31,942 bases of DNA from CAYMND01 sp964465065 (GTDB lineage: Bacteria > Acidobacteriota > Aminicenantia > UBA2199), in NCBI GenBank assembly GCA_964465065.1, contig CAYXHZ010000036.1:1-31942 (forward strand), read 5' to 3'. The notes beneath the pieces are model-generated. The model ran no database searches, was not told the origin of the DNA, and saw only the letters and a program-made list of their open reading frames with translations. Made by a program: the position numbers and the translations under genes. This document shows positions 21,345 through 29,053 of this stretch, in pieces. Numbering within the stretch: position 1 is the first letter of the stretch; the number at the start of each line of letters is the position of its first letter.

Positions 21345-23771
21345 TCAGCTCTCCTTTTCCAATCGCAACGGAGCGTACAGGTTTTCCAAGGAGGCCGACT
21401 GGATCTCGGCCGCGGCGCTGAACTCGAAACGCTGTTGCCGACCCTCGACGATAATTGTTTGGCTACTTTTGCCGTCGCCCGTCTTTTGCGTCAGGGTCAG
21501 GGGAAAAACGAAATCGCCGTTCTCCTGCCGGATGGTGACCACCAGCTGTCTGCCCTGCGTCTCCAGGCGGTATTTAACCAGGGGGGTACGGCGCGAATAC
21601 ACCCAAGAGTGGAAAAATTTCTGCAGCAACGGCTGTTTGCGGGACAGAAAATCGATGAATCGGGCGCTGTTCAGGTCGCTGAAGCGATTTTCCTGCACCA
21701 GACTGTTGAGGCGGCGGAGAAACTCCGCTTCGCCGATTATTTCTTTGAACATCATGAACACCAGGGCCGACTTGTTGTACACAACGCTCTGAAACCTGTC
21801 CCAGTCCCGGTAAAGGTTGGCCAGTCTGTGTCCATAGATTATGGGTCCGGATTCGGCATGCTGCAATGCCCATTTCCTGGTCGTATTGAGCACCCGGGTG
21901 AAACCAGCTTCACCGAGAACGTTCTGCAGGTAATACAGCGTGGAAAACTGAGCCAGGCCTTCCGTGATCCACTGTTCCTGAAATGTTTTCCAGGAAATCA
22001 CGCCGCCCCACCATTGGTGGGACAACTCGTGGACCAGATTGTCGCGGTTGATGTCGGTGAACGCCACCGGACTGTCCTGATGGATCCTGCGCACCAGTTT
22101 CATGTCGGTGACTTCCATATCCTTTTCGAACAGTCTGAACAGAACCAGCCCCGGGTAGCTCCGACCGCCGTAGTCCTCACCACGGCTCAGAAGCAGATTC
22201 ACTTCCCCGACCGGTAACGGGCCGAAGCGATCTGCCAGAAACGAAATGATTCTGCCGGTTTCCGTCTGGCTGACATAACGGCCGGGATTCAGATCCTGCT
22301 TGCCGAATATATGCAGCGGGATTCGGCCGGGAATGGTGTGTTTTCTCTCGAACTCGCCGCAGACCAGCACCAGATTTTTCAGACCGTCGCAGGAAAAATG
22401 CCTGGTGGTGAAGCCCTTGTCCGTACGGGTGGAACGGATGGTTCCCGGCGCCAGACAGTTGAGTCCCTCCGGCAGCGAAACCTGCAGGGAGCAGCGGAAA
22501 AAAGACTGCTCCTCCGTGACCGGGTACCAGAGATCTTCACGGTTCAAAACGATGAAATCGTCATGAATCAGTCCGCCGGAACCAGGGTTGCGCTTTCTGA
22601 TGAAATGCCGGCGGAAATCCTTTCCCGCCAAGGTACCGGCGTAGGAGACCTGCGCTGTTTGCAGCTCCTGTCCCAGAGCCTGAATTTCATTGCCGCAGCG
22701 AACGACCAGGGCCTCGCGGCCAGCGAATCCGGACTTGACCATGAAGGGAGCGGCCAACGACCAGGTCTTGAAGCTGGATGGCTCTTGGAAAGTCAATTCC
22801 GATGCTCCGGAAATATATGCGTATTGCGGATTGAAGCGCATCCTGACGCGCAACGACTCGATCCGGTCCCCCGAATCGGACGCCAGTTTCAGGCCCGGAC
22901 GGGCGTTGTAGTACAGGTAAAACAGGTTGTCTGGTCTTCGCACCAGGCTGGTGTCCGGATTCTGGGAGGAATCGAACAGATAGCGGAAACTGGCAGCTGG
23001 CCGCTCCCCATGATAAAATACGGCATTCAGCGTCGGGCTGAACGGTAGAAACCACGTTTCAGCCAATCCCGGGATATCATACCCCAACTCCTGTGCCAAC
23101 TGGCCGGTCAGCTCGCCGATCTCCGCCGGTAGCGAATCCGCGCTCATCGTCTGGCCGTTGTCGGGCAGGGTCAGCTGGGAATCATCCAGAATCATCACCA
23201 GGCTCTTGCCCTTGACATGGACTCCGGCCCGGCCGTCCAACATTTTCAGGGTCAGTTGCTCCTCTTCGTCGCCCGGATCGATCGTGAACGTGCAATCCCC
23301 GCTAAAGGCATACACGGACTTCAGCGGCAGGGCCCGATACAGAGTGCCGTTCCGGATTGTCACTTCGGCATCGCCGATCGTGAGCTTCATTTCGCTCAAG
23401 GGGTAGGCCAGAAAACTCTCGATGAAGGACAGAGCGGTCAGTCCGGTTTTCAGGGAGAAATCGGCGAACAGACCGTTGCGCAACGTGAAATTCAGCGAGC
23501 CGATTTCGCCGTGCTCCCGGAAACGGGCGAAGTAGACCAATCGATTCGGGCTGTCGATGCTGCCGTGTACGGCCCGGCAATCCGCGAAATGTTCCTGGAG
23601 AAGCTTCACGCTGTCGTCGGCGCAGTTTTCGGCAATACGGGACCAATTCCGATGACGGACGGCGTCCAGCAGCAGTCCCCGGGCCTCCCGGTCCGTGTCA
23701 TTGGCTGGAAGAGCATGAACGGAGATCAGCAGCAGCGACAGCAGCAATCGGATCGTCAGGCGCGCAAACAC
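21345..23771 (-). CDS. Exported M1-family (gluzincin) metallopeptidase, divergent
   Basis: An 808-residue protein with an N-terminal signal sequence and a large N-terminal region (about 25-330) that I do not recognise. The M1 zinc site is complete: HELSH at 581-585, followed after 18 residues by Glu604 (WITEGLAQFS). The exopeptidase GAMEN motif, expected about 45 residues upstream, reads GGRSYPGLV (535-543), with Ser in place of the Glu that binds the substrate N-terminus. Aminopeptidase activity is therefore doubtful. The start is taken as the GTG at 23771, just after the stop of the upstream M16 gene; a TTG at 23777 overlapping that stop is the alternative. Third gene of the peptidase operon. 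Confidence 0.82.
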   Translation of the reverse strand: MFARLTIRLLLSLLLISVHALPANDTDREARGLLLDAVRHRNWSRIAENCADDSVKLLQEHFADCRAVHGSIDSPNRLVYFARFREHGEIGSLNFTLRNGLFADFSLKTGLTALSFIESFLAYPLSEMKLTIGDAEVTIRNGTLYRALPLKSVYAFSGDCTFTIDPGDEEEQLTLKMLDGRAGVHVKGKSLVMILDDSQLTLPDNGQTMSADSLPAEIGELTGQLAQELGYDIPGLAETWFLPFSPTLNAVFYHGERPAASFRYLFDSSQNPDTSLVRRPDNLFYLYYNARPGLKLASDSGDRIESLRVRMRFNPQYAYISGASELTFQEPSSFKTWSLAAPFMVKSGFAGREALVVRCGNEIQALGQELQTAQVSYAGTLAGKDFRRHFIRKRNPGSGGLIHDDFIVLNREDLWYPVTEEQSFFRCSLQVSLPEGLNCLAPGTIRSTRTDKGFTTRHFSCDGLKNLVLVCGEFERKHTIPGRIPLHIFGKQDLNPGRYVSQTETGRIISFLADRFGPLPVGEVNLLLSRGEDYGGRSYPGLVLFRLFEKDMEVTDMKLVRRIHQDSPVAFTDINRDNLVHELSHQWWGGVISWKTFQEQWITEGLAQFSTLYYLQNVLGEAGFTRVLNTTRKWALQHAESGPIIYGHRLANLYRDWDRFQSVVYNKSALVFMMFKEIIGEAEFLRRLNSLVQENRFSDLNSARFIDFLSRKQPLLQKFFHSWVYSRRTPLVKYRLETQGRQLVVTIRQENGDFVFPLTLTQKTGDGKSSQTIIVEGRQQRFEFSAAAEIQSASLENLYAPLRLEKES

Positions 23772-23773
23772 TG

Positions 23774-25069
23774 TCAACCGCCTGGCTGCGAGCCAGGGCC
23801 GACTACGACCAGAGATCGCTTGCCGCTCCCCAGTTCGGTTTTCAGGAAAGCGTTGAACTCTTGCCGGCTGATCTGAGCCGAAACCGAGGCGAACTCTTTG
23901 AGAAAGTCGCACTTCATGTCCAGCACGTCCTGCAGAACCGCCCAGTAGCATTTCTCTTCCTTGTTCTCGCTGTCCCGGTAGAAAGTCGTCTGGGCGTACG
24001 CCCGGGTTTGGGCGAATTCTTCCTCATCCACTCCGTTTTCCTGCAGATTCTGCAGGATTTGCTCCAGGTTCTCCACGACCTGGGCGCTCTTGCCGTCCTC
24101 GCAGCGCAGCGAAACCGACAGCAAGGCGTGGTCCTGCAGCTGCACCAGTTCCGCCGACGAAGAATAGACCAGGTTCCGTTCCGATCGCAGCGCCCAGAAT
24201 CTCGATCCCACCCCGTCCGACAACAGGGTTTTGAGAAACAGGCCCAGCAGGCGTTGCCGCGCCGTCGAGGCGGGTAAAAGCCAGGCTGAAGAAATCAACG
24301 ACTGCACTCGTTCTTTCGGAATCCGGACTGCCTCGACTGGAGCTGCGCCAGGTCTGGCCTGACTGAGGGCAAAACGCTCGCCGGGAGGTACTTTTTCCAC
24401 TAGTTTTTGCATCAGTCCGGTTAATTGGGCGGCCGGCAGATCCGAACTGACCGCCATGACCAGGTTTCCGGACCGCAGCGAACGGGCAAAAAAGGACTTG
24501 ATGTCAGCCACTTGTATTTTTTCGGCACTGTCGTCCTCCCCGTAATCCTTGTGCCGATACGGATCGTCGGGGAAAAAGGACCTGAGCTGAGCGAAATAGG
24601 CCAGCCCCTCCGGCGAATCGTCGACATATTCCCGGTAATGCGCCATCGTTTTGGCGATCAGGTCCAGGCGGATGGAATTGATCAGCGGATCGAACAGGCT
24701 CCTGCGGATCAGGTCGACGGCCTTGGCGAAATGAACGCTCAGAACCCGCAGCGTGATCAGGGAAAAGTCGCCGTGAACCCGGACGGTAAGATTGGCGCCC
24801 TGTTCCATCATCTCGTTCAGGTTGTTGCTGCTGTGCGGTTCGAGCCCCATCTTGAGGCTGAGCCAGGCCAGGCCGGGCAGATCTCCCTCGGCCCTCTTAC
24901 CGCCGCGGATGGCGATCTGCAATACGGTGACCTGGGAATAGGGATCATGTTCATAATACCATGCCTGGTCCGCCGCCAGGGCCGCCTTTTGGAATGAAGC
25001 GGGTTGGACGGTCCAGGAGCCGGTGCTCAGCACGGCAATAAGCCACAACAGGAACGGGTTCGTCTTCAT
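23774..25069 (-). CDS. M16-family peptidase subunit lacking the zinc site
   Basis: A 431-residue exported protein with the M16 (pitrilysin/MPP-like) two-repeat fold. A signal peptide covers about 1-24. At the position of the HxxEH zinc motif the sequence is WLSLK (69-73, in GLAWLSLKMG), so it cannot bind zinc there. The C-terminal repeat keeps the substrate-binding Arg/Tyr pair, R295 and Y302 in FWALRSERNLVYSSS, with the canonical 7-residue spacing. This is the pattern of the non-catalytic partner in heterodimeric bacterial M16B enzymes. Its ATG overlaps the stop of the zinc-site subunit (ATGA), and the M1 gene begins at its own stop. Confidence 0.88.
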   Translation of the reverse strand: MKTNPFLLWLIAVLSTGSWTVQPASFQKAALAADQAWYYEHDPYSQVTVLQIAIRGGKRAEGDLPGLAWLSLKMGLEPHSSNNLNEMMEQGANLTVRVHGDFSLITLRVLSVHFAKAVDLIRRSLFDPLINSIRLDLIAKTMAHYREYVDDSPEGLAYFAQLRSFFPDDPYRHKDYGEDDSAEKIQVADIKSFFARSLRSGNLVMAVSSDLPAAQLTGLMQKLVEKVPPGERFALSQARPGAAPVEAVRIPKERVQSLISSAWLLPASTARQRLLGLFLKTLLSDGVGSRFWALRSERNLVYSSSAELVQLQDHALLSVSLRCEDGKSAQVVENLEQILQNLQENGVDEEEFAQTRAYAQTTFYRDSENKEEKCYWAVLQDVLDMKCDFLKEFASVSAQISRQEFNAFLKTELGSGKRSLVVVGPGSQPGG

Positions 25070-26427
25070 TTTTTCTCCAGCGGTCGTATGACCAGTTGCG
25101 AAAACTTGTTGCCGGCCAGGACCTGATCGATCACCCTGTTCAGCTGCCGCGACTTGAGTCTGGAGAGCCGGGTCAGGTAATCGTCGCTGTCGTTTTCCTT
25201 CTGCAGCAACAGCGAACGGGCATAGGCCGTGGCCAAGGCCAGACCGTTTTCCTGGAAGGAATGGTAATTCATGGTCATGTGAGTCAGGGCGTTCTGAATG
25301 GAATCGATAGCCCCGAAACGCTGGCTGGGATGGATATCGTCGAGAGTGAACGGCATCCGGGCCGCCCGGGTGAAGAATTGCAATATATCCCGCTTGATGC
25401 TGTTGATGTGATCCCCGTCGCAGCGGATATGGATCAGGTAGGCTCCGCCTCGTTCCAGGGTGATGAAACTGGGGTCCACCGATTCGACCAGACCCCGGCC
25501 GTTGCCGCGGAGAACCGAGCGCAGCATGGGATTGTAGCCGCCGCCAAGGATCTGCACCACCATGTCGAACGCCAGACGCGACGGATCGTTAAGCGACGGC
25601 GCCGCAAAGCCGAGAAACAGATGGTGCTCCTGGATATCCATTTCCAAAGTCATTTCGTCATTTTTTTCCGGTGGCCGGCACTGGGCCAAATCGCGAATCA
25701 CTTTTTCACCGGCAGCAAGTCCGGAGAACAATGTCTGGATCAATTTTTGGGTGCGTTCTGCATCGATACCGCCGATGACGGCCAGCGACATGTTTCCGGG
25801 TACGAAATGGCGCCGGTACATGGCCTGGAGCACCGCCGGATCGGCCCGGGTAACGACATCGACGCTGCCGTAGACCGGACGGGCGTAGGCGTGACCGGAG
25901 AAGAGGCTGTGCAGGATCGTCTGCTGGCCGCGCAGCCTGGGGTTGTCCTGGATCTGGTTGATTTCTTCGAGAATGGCCTTCTTTTCGCGTTCCACCGTTT
26001 CCGGAACAAAATCGCAGGCAGACAGCTTTTCCTTGGCCAGAGACAGCACCTCTTCCAGATGATCGGGAGTCAGGGTGAATTCGAGGGTCATCAGGTCGTG
26101 ATCGGTGTGGGCGTTGAAATACACCCCGCCGCTACGCAGCCGGGCGGCGAATCGAGCGGCCGGAATATCCCGCGTCCCCCCCAGGAGCATGACATGTTCC
26201 AGCAGGTGGACCAGCCCGTTCTCCGATTCTTTTTCGTCGCGTGAACCGAGGCCGATGGCGAAGGCCACATGTGCCAGCGGATCGCCCGGGCGGGCCTCCA
26301 GAATGACCTGAAGGCCGTTGTCGAGCGTGTAGTAAAGATTCTGATCCCGGTTTTCCTGCGCCGCGATCCTTCCCACAGCCGATATCAGCACCAGACAGCC
26401 CAGAACCGTGCTCGTAATCCGTTTCAT
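25066..26427 (-). CDS. M16-family peptidase subunit with zinc site
   Basis: A 453-residue exported zinc peptidase of the M16 family. A signal peptide covers 1-24. The inverted zinc motif HLLEH is at 74-78, and the distal acidic ligand is in AILEEI (about 151-156). The C-terminal repeat has LRGNGRGLVESV (306-317), where the Tyr of the usual Arg/Tyr pair is Glu315, so this chain may need the partner encoded downstream to bind substrate. The start is the ATG at 26427; a GTG at 26433 is also in frame. No Shine-Dalgarno is seen and the -10 box ends 8 bases upstream. First gene of a three-peptidase operon. Confidence 0.9.
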   Translation of the reverse strand: MKRITSTVLGCLVLISAVGRIAAQENRDQNLYYTLDNGLQVILEARPGDPLAHVAFAIGLGSRDEKESENGLVHLLEHVMLLGGTRDIPAARFAARLRSGGVYFNAHTDHDLMTLEFTLTPDHLEEVLSLAKEKLSACDFVPETVEREKKAILEEINQIQDNPRLRGQQTILHSLFSGHAYARPVYGSVDVVTRADPAVLQAMYRRHFVPGNMSLAVIGGIDAERTQKLIQTLFSGLAAGEKVIRDLAQCRPPEKNDEMTLEMDIQEHHLFLGFAAPSLNDPSRLAFDMVVQILGGGYNPMLRSVLRGNGRGLVESVDPSFITLERGGAYLIHIRCDGDHINSIKRDILQFFTRAARMPFTLDDIHPSQRFGAIDSIQNALTHMTMNYHSFQENGLALATAYARSLLLQKENDSDDYLTRLSRLKSRQLNRVIDQVLAGNKFSQLVIRPLEKK

Positions 26428-26435
26428 ACCCACTT

Positions 26436-26463
26436 ATTTAACAAAGCCGGTCACGATTGTCAA
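26436..26463 (-). promoter_or_regulatory. Promoter of the peptidase operon (leaderless geometry)
   Basis: On the minus strand a perfect TTGACA (26458-26463) and TTAAAT (26436-26441) are 16 bases apart. The -10 ends 8 bases before the ATG at 26427, and no ribosome-binding site is visible. The rest of 26464-26551 shows no gene or clear signal. Confidence 0.5.
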
Positions 26464-26551
26464 AACCCGAACGCATGTTGAGACGGCTGTTTTGGTGTAA
26501 AGCCCTTCTTCCTTGTTTTTAAAATGCTGTCAGGATCGGGAACGACAACGA

Positions 26552-26923
26552 TCAGATGGCGAAACCGACTCCGATCCCGATCATCAACGCTCCGATGCAG
26601 GCGGAACATCTCGTCACCAGAAAGGCTTTGGGACTGGCCGATATTTTCAAGCCCAGAAACGGTTTCAAACCCAAGCCCAATCCGCCCGAATTGTATTTCA
26701 TTTTCTCATAACCTAATTCGACACTGCTGCTGAACCAGCTACGGGTCTGCGATTCGAGCTGCACAGTCAACATCATACCTTGTTCGCCGCTATCATCGAA
26801 CACTTTTGGAATATATGCTCCGTAAATCGTCGCGGAATTGTGTTTCCCATTGAAATCGACAGCCCAGGCGCTCTGCTGCGCCGCAACCAGAATAACCAGC
26901 AGCAGTAAGACCTTTTTGACCAC
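26552..26923 (-). CDS. Small exported protein, beta-strand rich
   Basis: A 123-residue protein that I do not recognise. It has a Sec signal peptide (about 1-22, ending QQSAWA) and then alternating aromatic and polar stretches (SATIYGAYIPKVF, MMLTVQLESQTRSWFSSSVELGYEKM) like outer-membrane beta strands, closing in a Gly-rich hydrophobic tail (IGALMIGIGVGFAI). At this length it would be too short for a full barrel and could be a truncated remnant. The GTG at 26923 is preferred because AGGAGG (26929-26934) lies 5 bases upstream; an ATG at 26950 is in frame but has no such site. It diverges from the BlaI-type repressor gene, so it might share its control. Confidence 0.65.
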   Translation of the reverse strand: MVKKVLLLLVILVAAQQSAWAVDFNGKHNSATIYGAYIPKVFDDSGEQGMMLTVQLESQTRSWFSSSVELGYEKMKYNSGGLGLGLKPFLGLKISASPKAFLVTRCSACIGALMIGIGVGFAI

Positions 26924-27026
26924 ATTCACCTCCTGGCGGTACTTTTTCATTTAAATTTGACTTTTACAAAAACACTTACGGATGACCTGACGGTTTCATT
27001 TTATTTTTTTTGCTGTTCCATCGGCC

Positions 27027-27063
27027 TTTGTGACTAAAAGATCGTTTTTTGTGATAAAAATCG
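27027..27063. repeat. Imperfect direct repeat upstream of the repressor promoter
   Basis: TTTGTGACTAAAAGATCG (27027-27044) and TTTGTGATAAAAATCG (27048-27063) are near-copies 21 bases apart, two helical turns, in the AT-rich space between the divergent genes. They could be a second protein-binding site or an UP-like element. Confidence 0.4.
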
Positions 27064-27069
27064 CCTTTA

Positions 27070-27112
27070 AACTAAATTTTTAGTTGACAAACTAATTTTA
27101 TAGTTTTAATAT
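27070..27112 (+). promoter_or_regulatory. Promoter with two repressor dyads before the BlaI-type gene
   Basis: TTGACA (27084-27089) and TAATAT (27107-27112) are 17 bases apart, a near-ideal promoter. Dyad 1 (27070-27085, AACTAAA-N2-TTTAGTT) ends on the -35. Dyad 2 (27089-27106, AAACTA-N6-TAGTTT) fills the spacer. The centres are 20 bases apart, suggesting cooperative binding of a dimeric repressor, most simply the BlaI-type protein itself. The -10 ends 6 bases before the ATG. Confidence 0.65.
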
Positions 27113-27118
27113 CAGGGC

Positions 27119-27520
27119 ATGAAAGAACTAACCCGTGCCGAAGAACAGATCATGCATGTACTGTGGACAGTCGAAAAAGGCCTCGTCAAGGACATTCTCG
27201 ATTGTCTGCCCGAACCCAAGCCCGCCTACAACACCGTCTCCACCATCGTCCGCATCCTCGAAAAGAAAGGCTTCGTCGACCACGAGGCCTTCGGGAAAAC
27301 CCATCGCTATTTCCCGTTGATCACCATCAACGAATACCGCCGCGGTTTTCTGAAGTCGTTTGTAAACCGTTTTTTCGGAAACTCGTACCAGGAGATGGTC
27401 TCTTTCTTCGCCAGCGACCGCAAAATCACCATCCAGGAACTGGAGGAGATCAAGCTCTCCCTGGCCGAAGAAATCGAGCGCCACCAGACGGAGGGGAACG
27501 ATGGAAACACAGTGGATTGA
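27119..27520 (+). CDS. BlaI/MecI/CopY-family transcriptional repressor
   Basis: A 133-residue repressor. The winged-helix domain (1-70) has LTRAEEQIMHVLW, the recognition region AYNTVSTIVRILEKKGFV (36-53) and the wing HEAFGKTHRYFPL. The C-terminal helices (72-125) form the dimer region. In staphylococci BlaI/MecI is inactivated by proteolysis near residue 101 after the partner receptor is triggered; the hydrophobic VSFFASD (94-100) is in the comparable place. The last 20 bases overlap the M56 receptor gene, the typical pairing. No ribosome-binding site precedes the ATG. Two dyads in the promoter suggest autorepression. Confidence 0.93.
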   Translation: MKELTRAEEQIMHVLWTVEKGLVKDILDCLPEPKPAYNTVSTIVRILEKKGFVDHEAFGKTHRYFPLITINEYRRGFLKSFVNRFFGNSYQEMVSFFASDRKITIQELEEIKLSLAEEIERHQTEGNDGNTVD

Positions 27521-28964
27521 TTATCTTTCCAAGGTAACCGTTTACATCAGCGTCAGTTACCTGCTGTATTACTACCTGCTCAGCAACGACGCCCACTTTC
27601 TGCTCAACCGGCTGTTTCTGCTGTCCATGCTGCCGCTGTCCTTTCTGCTGCCGCTGGCGCCTCTGCAATCGCCCTTCCGCCACCTGACCCTTTCCCCCGA
27701 GGCTTTGCAGGCATTCAGCGAACTCAAGGACCCGGTCAACCCGACATCCGCGCTGAGCCTGACCCTGTTCATCGGCTACTGGATCGTCTTCACCTTGCTG
27801 TGCCTGCGAATCCTGTTTCACCTCATCCACCTGTACCGTCTGCAAAACCGTCAACCCCGTGAAAGGTTGCATAACATCACCCTGGTCAAGATCAACACAC
27901 CCATTCCGCCTTTTTCCTTCTTCAACCGTATTTTTCTGCACAGCGGCGAACAGTGCGGCCATGAGGAACTGGAGCAGATCATCTCTCACGAATCGGTGCA
28001 TATCCGCCAGTTTCATTCCCTGGACATCCTGATCATGGAACTGGCCGTGGCCCTGCAATGGTTCAACCCGTTGATCTGGTTGTATAAAAAGGCTCTCAAA
28101 GAGACTCATGAGTATCTGGCCGACCGTGAAGTCATTGCGCAAGGCTTCAACGCGGACGGCTACCGTCTGCTGCTGTTCGAACAGCAATTCGGCGCCAAAC
28201 TGTTCGAATTTGCCAGCAATCTCAAACAATCGCAAATCAAGAGGAGGATGTTCATGATGAATCGAATGAACGAGACGGGCAAGGTCCCGTACAGAATCAT
28301 TCTGGCGCTGCCCCTGATCGTCTTGCTGGCTCTTGCCCTGGCCGAGCCGAAACTGGTTCTGGCGCAGACTGCCGCCACTGACAGTCGGAGCGCTGCCCAG
28401 GACCAAACCCAAAAGCAGGAAGTCATGGATACGCTGAAAAAATTCGCAGCCAAACAGAAAATGCTCGAAGAGAAACTGGCCGCTGCCGGCAGTGACGAAG
28501 AAAGGCTGAAGATCAAGCAGGCGCTCCACGATTTGATCTCGGAACAGAAGGCCTACGAGGTCGGTGTCGGAATCAAGACCGACGAAAAGATCAGTGAGGA
28601 AAAGGCCAAAGAGCTCATGGCCAAGTTCGCGGAAAAGGAAAAATACCTCAAGGAGCTGTACAGCAAGGCCGACAGTCCCGAAAAGAAGGAAAAGATCAAA
28701 CAGGATCTGGAATCACTTTTCAAAAAGCGCCAGGAATTTTTACAACAGGCCGGCATGCGGCCCAAGGAAGAATCCCTCAGCAGAGAAGATCTCGAGAAAA
28801 AGCTGTTGAAGGTTCAGGAAAAACGGGCCAAGCTCAAACAGATGATCGCCGACGAAAAGAATCAGGAAAAGCTCCAGGAGCTCAAATCGAAGTACAAGGA
28901 AGTTGCCGAGTTCGAAGAGCAGCTGAAAATCAAGATCCAGGCCCAGGCCAAGCAGAATCCGTGA
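27501..28964 (+). CDS. BlaR1/MecR1-like M56 metallopeptidase receptor with coiled-coil sensor region
   Basis: A 487-residue membrane metallopeptidase. Hydrophobic segments lie near 12-28, 34-54, 86-110 and 263-283. The gluzincin zinc site is HESVH (163-167), with a further acidic ligand in KETHEYLAD (about 200-207). In BlaR1 the last membrane segment is followed by a beta-lactam-binding domain. Here residues about 290-487 are a highly charged Lys/Glu helix-rich region with heptad-like repeats (several KxxxLEEKLAxAxxxEER / KEKIKQDLESL units), predicted coiled coil and without SxxK, SxN or KTG motifs. It should sense something other than beta-lactams and relay it to the repressor by proteolysis. 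It overlaps the repressor gene by 20 bases. Confidence 0.88.
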   Translation: METQWIDYLSKVTVYISVSYLLYYYLLSNDAHFLLNRLFLLSMLPLSFLLPLAPLQSPFRHLTLSPEALQAFSELKDPVNPTSALSLTLFIGYWIVFTLLCLRILFHLIHLYRLQNRQPRERLHNITLVKINTPIPPFSFFNRIFLHSGEQCGHEELEQIISHESVHIRQFHSLDILIMELAVALQWFNPLIWLYKKALKETHEYLADREVIAQGFNADGYRLLLFEQQFGAKLFEFASNLKQSQIKRRMFMMNRMNETGKVPYRIILALPLIVLLALALAEPKLVLAQTAATDSRSAAQDQTQKQEVMDTLKKFAAKQKMLEEKLAAAGSDEERLKIKQALHDLISEQKAYEVGVGIKTDEKISEEKAKELMAKFAEKEKYLKELYSKADSPEKKEKIKQDLESLFKKRQEFLQQAGMRPKEESLSREDLEKKLLKVQEKRAKLKQMIADEKNQEKLQELKSKYKEVAEFEEQLKIKIQAQAKQNP

Positions 28965-28970
28965 CTTTCA

Positions 28971-28990
28971 GGGCGTGCCGACGGACGCCC
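28971..28990. terminator. Hairpin after the M56 gene
   Basis: GGGCGT (28971-28976) pairs with ACGCCC (28985-28990), with a possible inner CCG/CGG extension. It starts 7 bases after the M56 stop. A T-rich run is weak (ATTT at 28997-29000), so it is a candidate only. Confidence 0.4.
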
Positions 28991-29022
28991 GTTCCAATTT
29001 ATGAAAATTGCCGGAAGGAATC

Positions 29023-29053
29023 CGCCTGCAATCCGCAGACCGCGGATCAGGCG
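29023..29053. terminator. Long hairpin at the end of typA
   Basis: CGCCTG (29023-29028) and ATCCGC (29031-29036) pair with GCGGAT (29042-29047) and CAGGCG (29048-29053), a 12-pair stem with a 2-base bulge and 5-base loop. It includes the typA stop codon. No T run follows on either strand; it may block read-through between the convergent genes. Confidence 0.45.

Noticed and set aside
23777..23951. N-terminal extension of the M1 gene into the upstream M16 gene
   Set aside because: These residues are out of frame within the M16 coding sequence; a signal peptide begins right at the GTG/TTG near the M16 stop.
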